From contig JAEEKU010000037.1 of NCBI GenBank assembly GCA_016282555.1, positions 1 to 9,030 of the forward strand: 9,030 nt of DNA. Reading direction: 5' to 3'. Position numbers and translations under genes: made by a program. The notes under the pieces are model-generated. The model saw only the letters and a list, made by a program, of their open reading frames with translations, ran no database searches and was not told the DNA's origin. Positions 5,420 to 9,030 of this stretch are shown in pieces; within the stretch, counting starts at the first letter, position 1, and each line of letters opens with the position of its first letter. The stretch comes from Methanomassiliicoccaceae archaeon (GTDB lineage Archaea > Thermoplasmatota > Thermoplasmata > Methanomassiliicoccales > Methanomethylophilaceae).

Positions 5420-5611
5420 TCATCCGAGAGGAGCGATCTCTCCGATCAGATCGGCGTGAGCCACGATCATTCTGCGACAGCAGTATCTCTCGAATCCGAG
5501 ACTGTCAAGAACAGCTTTGGGGTTCTCGCCGTTCCTGACGCGATCGACGTAAGGCGCATAGGACGATCCTACGACCTTTCCGCAAGTGAAACATCTAACC
5601 GGAATTATCAT
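5420..5611 (-). CDS. rpoN: DNA-directed RNA polymerase subunit N (RpoN / Rpo10 / Rpb10)
   Basis: A small zinc-binding subunit of archaeal RNA polymerase, homologous to eukaryotic Rpb10, which helps assemble the subunit D/L platform. It has 63 aa, the normal family size. The N-terminus MIIPVRCFTCGK carries the CX2C pair (C7, C10) and ERYCCRRM at 41-48 carries the adjacent pair (C44, C45), together forming the zinc site. ATG 5611 is chosen because it gives the conserved MIIPVRC start; a GTG three codons upstream (5620) would add residues not seen in the family. The start codon lies 9 bp after the S9 stop. Last gene of the ribosomal operon; a terminator follows directly, and no rpoK, enolase or S2 gene comes next. 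Confidence 0.96.
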   Translation of the reverse strand: MIIPVRCFTCGKVVGSSYAPYVDRVRNGENPKAVLDSLGFERYCCRRMIVAHADLIGEIAPLG

Positions 5612-5620
5612 GCTTACCAC

Positions 5621-6022
5621 TCAACGATAGGATTTCTGCTTCTTCGCGCGGGCGCCGGGTCCGAGCGGGTTCTTGGGGAGCTTGCGCCTGTCATCGTTGA
5701 TGAGAAGCGTCCTGTCGTAGGATCTGAACAACGCCTCGAGATCCTCGTCTTTGTAGAACTCGACGAGACCTCTCGCGATGGCGGTCCTCGCGGCAGTCGC
5801 CTGTCCGATGACTCCTCCGCCGTTTACGGTAACCGATATGTCTACGCCGTTCGCCTTTTCGGGCGCGAGTCCGAGGGGCTCGGATATCTTCAGCCTGGCG
5901 AGATTGGGCTCGTAGATCTCCAAAGGAACCTTGTTGATGGTGACCTTTCCGGTGCCTTCCTTGACGACGGCCCTCGCGATTGCCGTTTTCCTCTTTCCGC
6001 TTGTGTTTACGCATTCAGCCAT
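5621..6022 (-). CDS. rps9: 30S ribosomal protein S9 (uS9)
   Basis: 133 aa, the archaeal uS9 length. The small-subunit protein's basic tail reaches toward the P-site tRNA. Recognised from SGKRKTAIARA near 8-18, ISVTVNGGGVIGQATAARTAIARGL through the middle (about 62-86), and the terminal DRRKLPKNPLGPGARAKKQKSYR block ending in the invariant KSYR-type tail. It starts at ATG 6022, only 4 bp after the L13 stop (6027), with a GTGAGATGAT stretch upstream as likely Shine-Dalgarno. It is the third gene of the operon, followed by rpoN, which is the usual archaeal order. Confidence 0.97.
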   Translation of the reverse strand: MAECVNTSGKRKTAIARAVVKEGTGKVTINKVPLEIYEPNLARLKISEPLGLAPEKANGVDISVTVNGGGVIGQATAARTAIARGLVEFYKDEDLEALFRSYDRTLLINDDRRKLPKNPLGPGARAKKQKSYR

Positions 6023-6026
6023 AGGA

Positions 6027-6452
6027 TCATCTCACTTTGGAACCCAGGAATTTGGAGACGGCTCCCAGGGTCGTGTATTTACCGGTGATCTTCCTGCATG
6101 CCTCTTCGGGCCTCTCTTTCTCGGAGTCCTCGAACTGCTTCGGGGTTCCGACGAAAACGTGGAGCCTCCTGTAAGCGTCCCTTCCGCTGGAGGTGGTCCA
6201 GGGTATCATTCCCCTGACGCATCTCTTGAACAGGAGATCCGCCCTGCGGGGGTAGAAGGGTCCCTTTCTCTTGGTGGTGTCTCCGCGGATGACCTTGGCC
6301 CTGAAATCTTCAAAGACATTCTCTTTCACGCCGGTGATGATGATCGCTTCGGCATTGAGAACGATGATCTCCTCACCGTTCATGATCCTCTCCGCGACGA
6401 CGCTTGCCAGCCTTCCGTGGATGAGATTCCTTCCGTCGATAACTGTGACCAT
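6027..6452 (-). CDS. rpl13: 50S ribosomal protein L13 (uL13)
   Basis: About 141 aa, archaeal uL13, a large-subunit protein. The N-terminus VTVIDGRNLIHGRLASVVAERIMNG is typical, followed by IIVLNAEAIIITG, the RGPF-like KRKGPFYPRRADLLFKR segment, and RGMIPWTTSSGRDAYRRLHVFVG. Two adjacent ATGs exist at 6455 and 6452. The Shine-Dalgarno GAGGTGAT occupies 6463-6456, so 6455 would have almost no spacing and 6452 has a workable gap; 6452 is therefore preferred. The TGA inside that Shine-Dalgarno is also the stop codon of rpl18e, which couples the two genes tightly. Confidence 0.96.
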   Translation of the reverse strand: MVTVIDGRNLIHGRLASVVAERIMNGEEIIVLNAEAIIITGVKENVFEDFRAKVIRGDTTKRKGPFYPRRADLLFKRCVRGMIPWTTSSGRDAYRRLHVFVGTPKQFEDSEKERPEEACRKITGKYTTLGAVSKFLGSKVR

Positions 6453-6456
6453 CATA

Positions 6457-6816
6457 TCACCTCAGGATTTTGACGCCGGTACCTTTGGGGTTGGATTTCT
6501 CCAGCTCCTCGAAGGAAACAGCCTTTCCTCCGGCTGCAACGATAGCTTTAACCGCTGCATCGGAAAAACTGTATGCGGCTACAGTAATTTTTTTGCTCAA
6601 CGTGCCTGCTGCGAGAACTTTACCGGGAACAACGACTGTGTCGCCGTCCGCGGCGTACCTCTCAAGTTTGCTAAGGTTCGCTTCAGCCCAGTTGCTTTTG
6701 GGTTTCTCAAGCCGAAGCGCTATGTCTCGCCAGATGGCCGCCTCTGTCTCTCTTGTCGCTGCTTTAAGTTTGTTTATAGTCGCAACGAGCTGAGGATTTG
6801 TCTTCTTGCTGCTCAT
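6457..6816 (-). CDS. rpl18e: 50S ribosomal protein L18e (eL18)
   Basis: 119 aa, the archaeal L18e family (eukaryotic eL18, related to the uL15 fold). Recognised from KTNPQLVATINKLK near 5-18, WRDIALRLEKPKSNWAEANLSKLERYA at about 29-55, and VPGKVLAAGTLSKKITVAAYSFS near 63-85. A longer in-frame start at 6864 is rejected because it lies within the TATA box. ATG 6816 gives the expected MSSKKTNPQL start, with GGAG at 6829-6826 as Shine-Dalgarno. It heads the operon rpl18e-rpl13-rps9-rpoN. In many archaea rps13-rps4-rps11-rpoD lie directly upstream; here a surface-protein gene does. Confidence 0.95.
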   Translation of the reverse strand: MSSKKTNPQLVATINKLKAATRETEAAIWRDIALRLEKPKSNWAEANLSKLERYAADGDTVVVPGKVLAAGTLSKKITVAAYSFSDAAVKAIVAAGGKAVSFEELEKSNPKGTGVKILR

Positions 6817-6827
6817 ATTCTGACTCT

Positions 6828-6839
6828 CCCGACATCGGG
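6828..6839 (-). other. Short dyad in the rpl18e leader
   Basis: CCCGA-TG-TCGGG on the minus strand, 5-bp perfect arms, lies at the 5' end of the inferred leader. Its 3' arm holds part of the GGGAG Shine-Dalgarno (6830-6826). It could reduce ribosome access or mediate autoregulation by a ribosomal protein, but the 2-base spacer makes a stable RNA hairpin doubtful. Confidence 0.35.
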
Positions 6840-6860
6840 TAATTCGTGTAGATACAAGTT

Positions 6861-6872
6861 GCATTTAAAAGA
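6861..6872 (-). promoter_or_regulatory. TATA box of the ribosomal/RNA polymerase operon
   Basis: TCTTTTAAATGC on the minus strand matches the archaeal TATA consensus. Initiation about 25 bp downstream would fall near 6842, leaving a leader of roughly 26 nt with a GGAG Shine-Dalgarno before ATG 6816. This supports rpl18e as first gene of the operon. Confidence 0.65.
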
Positions 6873-6882
6873 TTCGCTGTCT

Positions 6883-6965
6883 CAGAAGCGGGAGTCCCGG
6901 TTCTGCGGCAGGGTCCTTCGGGTACCGGTTCCCTGATGACGGATAAAGGGCGGGGCCGGAGCCCC
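6883..6965 (-). terminator. Cluster of GC-rich hairpins between the surface-protein gene and the ribosomal operon
   Basis: Reading in the direction of transcription from the surface-protein stop at 6975, GGGGC-TCCG-GCCCC (6965-6952) comes first, followed by CCCTTTAT. Next is an imperfect GGGAACCGGTACCC palindrome near 6919-6932. Last is CAGAA-C-CGGG-ACT-CCCG-C-TTCTG (6905-6883), a 9-bp stem with one mismatch, followed about ten bases later by TCTTTT. One or more of these probably terminates the surface-protein transcript and insulates the ribosomal promoter. T-tracts are weak, so the exact terminator is uncertain. No gene is seen in 6873-6974. Confidence 0.5.
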
Positions 6966-6974
6966 TGTTTCGGT

Positions 6975-9030
6975 TTAGGAAATAAGATAAAGAACGGAGC
7001 CCGTTCCTTCGAAGGCGTTTCCCCTGAGGTTCGCCGCGTTTACGTTCATCACCATATCGCCGTCCTGGAACGTTTTTCCCGAGAAAGCGGTGGACACGAC
7101 GCTAGTAAGACCGTTTCCGAATGAAATCTCGTTCAGTCCGGAGCAGTCTTTGAACGCCGATGCGGCGATAGTCTTCAGGGAATCGGGAAGATCCAGGGAA
7201 GCGATGGATCTGCATTTGTAGAACGCCGCGGATTTGATGTCCGCAAGCGATTCCCCGAGTTCCATCGACGACAGGGAAGTGCACCACCTGAACGAAGACT
7301 GTCCTATCGTTTTCACGTTATCCATTTTCACGGAAGCGAGTTTCGTGCAGTTGTAGAACGCTTCGGTACCGATGACGGAAACGTTTCCGAGATCTGCGGA
7401 AACCAGAGTCTTGCATCCGTAGAACGCTTTTTCCGCCACGGAAGTGACTTTATACTTCAGTCCTTCGTAAACGATGAATTCCGGAACGACCAGATTCTTC
7501 GGCTTTCCTGTGTATCCGGTTACGGAAACGGTGCAGGGAAGATACTTCGTCACCGAATAGACGAGATCCCCGTCCGCGACGGCGGTGCCGGTTTCCGGAG
7601 CGGACTGGCGGACCAGAGAGCCTCCGGAAAGTTTGTAGAGGTATCCGCGGAGCTCCGTCGCGGTTAACGCGAGGGAATTTTCGTTCTCGTCCAGGAAACC
7701 GAGGGAAAACGCCTCCTTTCCGATCGTGTTCATATATGAAGGGATAGCGATCTGCGCGAGCTTGGAACAGCTCTTGAACGTGTATCCTCCGATGGATCTC
7801 ATCGTCTTGGCGCTGTCTTCGAGGTTGATCGTTTTCAGTTTGAAACACTTGTAGAAAGCGTAGGAACCGACGGATTTCAGATTCTCTCCGACGTCGACGG
7901 AAACCAGGTTTCCGCATTGTTTGAACGCGGAACTGCCGATAGATGTGACGCAGCCTAAATCGGCCGTCTTTAACGACGTGCTCTTGAAAAACGCGTTGGA
8001 TCCTATCGATACTACGGAAAAAGTCTTTCCTTCGAAGCTTACCTCCGCGGGAACGACGAGATCGGTGATGCCTTCTTCGCCGCCGGCGACGGATACGTTC
8101 AGCGGTTCTATGGAAGTGATCTTGTAGGTCAGTTTTCCCTCGGAGAACACGGTTCCGACCTTGAATCCGGAAGGATTGCGATCCAGCACGCCTCCGGAGC
8201 CCTTGTACATGTAACCGCTGAGCTCTCCGGCGGTTTTTCCGAGGACGGTTCCTGCGTCGCAGAAGACCAGCCCGCTGAAGGCGCCGTCTCCGATAGCCGC
8301 GACCGATACCGGAATGCCGATTTCCTCTATCGAAACGCAGCCTCCGAAAGCGCCGTCTCCGATAGTCTGTATCCCTTTGGCGATTGATACGGATCTCAGA
8401 TCGGTGTTTCCGGAAAACGCGCCGGCGGATATGTCCGTGACGGAGAAAAATCCGGCCGAGGCGGGTATATGGATACCGGATACTCCGTCTGCGCACCCGC
8501 TGACGGACAGCGCACGGCCCGCAACGGATAGTACGGTAAACGATAAATCTCCGATCGCGACGGTTCTGCCGTTCGTCGCCTGGACGAATTTTCCGATGCC
8601 GTCGGCGATAAAGATCTTCCCGGTTATGTCTTTCCCGGACAGAATCTTGCCCGTAGCCGAATAGAATTCCATGCCGGGGAACGGGTTGCTGAACGACCTT
8701 ACGTTACCAGGTATGGCTACGGATTTCAGGGAAGAACAGTCTTTAAACGCGTGCAGCCCTACGGCGGACGTTAAGTTCGGAAGCATGACGTATTCGAGCG
8801 AGGAGCAGCCGCTGAACGCATAAGCCCCCACGGACGTCGAATTTCCGCTGAAAATCGCTTCTTTCAGAGAAGCGCAGCCGTAAAACGCTCCTTTTCCTAC
8901 GGTCGTGTTTCCCGCTATAAGGACTGTCTCGATCGACGCGCAGCCGTAAAACGCGTAGTCTCCGATCTTCTTCACGTCTTTCGATACGATCACCGCTTTT
9001 ACTCCCTTCGTAATCCACGGAGTCTTCGCC
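6975..9030 (-). CDS. BspA-like leucine-rich repeat (LRR_5) surface protein (partial, N-terminus outside window)
   Basis: At least 684 residues of a repeat protein whose frame stays open through the right edge, so the true start and any signal peptide lie beyond 9030; the GTG at 8993 is not the start. Counting residue 1 at 8993, it is built of about 23-residue BspA/LRR_5 repeats of the form IG..AF.GC.SL..V.IP. The 16-bp DNA repeat GCGCCGTCTCCGATAG recurs exactly 69 bp apart (8281 and 8350), the repeat period. Blocks of repeats are separated by linker modules near 104-185, 236-330 and 427-524. Linkers 2 and 3 share the pattern ELxGYxYKxSGGxL, then a dG.L.Y.xT segment, a VSVxG segment and LVVPxxxxxEG, and linker 1 resembles them more loosely in its second half. 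The protein ends abruptly after a fourth, cut-short linker (LRGNAFEGTG then VLYLIS) without a C-terminal membrane helix. Such proteins are exposed adhesin-like surface proteins in gut methanogens and bacteria; no ligand can be named. Confidence 0.9.
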   Translation of the reverse strand, partial: AKTPWITKGVKAVIVSKDVKKIGDYAFYGCASIETVLIAGNTTVGKGAFYGCASLKEAIFSGNSTSVGAYAFSGCSSLEYVMLPNLTSAVGLHAFKDCSSLKSVAIPGNVRSFSNPFPGMEFYSATGKILSGKDITGKIFIADGIGKFVQATNGRTVAIGDLSFTVLSVAGRALSVSGCADGVSGIHIPASAGFFSVTDISAGAFSGNTDLRSVSIAKGIQTIGDGAFGGCVSIEEIGIPVSVAAIGDGAFSGLVFCDAGTVLGKTAGELSGYMYKGSGGVLDRNPSGFKVGTVFSEGKLTYKITSIEPLNVSVAGGEEGITDLVVPAEVSFEGKTFSVVSIGSNAFFKSTSLKTADLGCVTSIGSSAFKQCGNLVSVDVGENLKSVGSYAFYKCFKLKTINLEDSAKTMRSIGGYTFKSCSKLAQIAIPSYMNTIGKEAFSLGFLDENENSLALTATELRGYLYKLSGGSLVRQSAPETGTAVADGDLVYSVTKYLPCTVSVTGYTGKPKNLVVPEFIVYEGLKYKVTSVAEKAFYGCKTLVSADLGNVSVIGTEAFYNCTKLASVKMDNVKTIGQSSFRWCTSLSSMELGESLADIKSAAFYKCRSIASLDLPDSLKTIAASAFKDCSGLNEISFGNGLTSVVSTAFSGKTFQDGDMVMNVNAANLRGNAFEGTGSVLYLIS

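Noticed and set aside
6817..6864. Longer N-terminus of L18e from ATG 6864
   Set aside because: The upstream codons overlap the TATA box and leader, and the added residues are not part of the L18e family.
8281..8365. 16-bp direct repeats inside the LRR gene as a separate tandem-repeat element
   Set aside because: The 69-bp spacing equals the 23-residue protein repeat, so they are explained by the coding repeats.
7450..8496. 348-codon open frame on the minus strand
   Set aside because: It is an Arg-rich frame-shifted shadow of the LRR repeat gene, kept open by the repeat codons.

Overview
This window comes from a methanogenic archaeon, most likely a member of the Methanomassiliicoccales (Thermoplasmatota) from a gut-like habitat. 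The archaeal ribosomal and RNA-polymerase genes (L18e, L13, S9, RpoN/Rpb10) set the domain. Methanogenesis marker protein 8 sets the metabolism. A large BspA-like leucine-rich-repeat surface protein is typical of host-associated members of that order. The order assignment is an inference from this gene mix; no 16S or mcr gene is present.

Layout, left to right. (1) 1-594, minus: the first 198 residues of PdxS, the PLP-synthase lyase subunit, cut by the window edge. (2) 595-672: a short AT-rich divergent promoter region with a 21-bp element that recurs at 4189-4209. (3) 673-4214, plus: a sulfur gene cluster. It holds a Cys/Met-metabolism PLP enzyme (cystathionine gamma-lyase/synthase type), a cysteine-synthase/cystathionine-beta-synthase-type enzyme overlapping it by 4 bp, an Rrf2-family regulator with three cysteines in the IscR region, and a ThiF/HesA/MoeB-type adenylyltransferase with an odd C-terminal tail. 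(4) 4224-5066, plus: methanogenesis marker 8, with its own TATA box and Shine-Dalgarno. The second copy of the 21-bp element lies where transcription should start. A hairpin plus T-rich tract follows the gene. (5) 5268-5340, minus: tRNA-Pro(GGG), followed immediately by a perfect 10-bp-arm dyad. (6) 5420-6816, minus: the operon rpl18e-rpl13-rps9-rpoN, with a clear TATA box upstream and an intrinsic-type terminator downstream. (7) 6975-9030, minus: most of a secreted or surface LRR_5 (BspA-like) protein whose N-terminus lies beyond the window.

How the genes fit together: PdxS makes the PLP that the two divergently transcribed sulfur enzymes need. Together those two could run reverse transsulfuration (homocysteine to cysteine) or a related route. 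The Rrf2 protein is a natural candidate regulator. The same 21-bp element sits in front of both the sulfur operon and the methanogenesis-marker gene, so the most interesting hypothesis here is a small sulfur- or redox-responsive regulon that ties PLP/cysteine metabolism and an E1-like sulfur-carrier activator to a methanogen-specific protein of undefined function. The shared element is seen directly; the regulator and the functional link are inferred.
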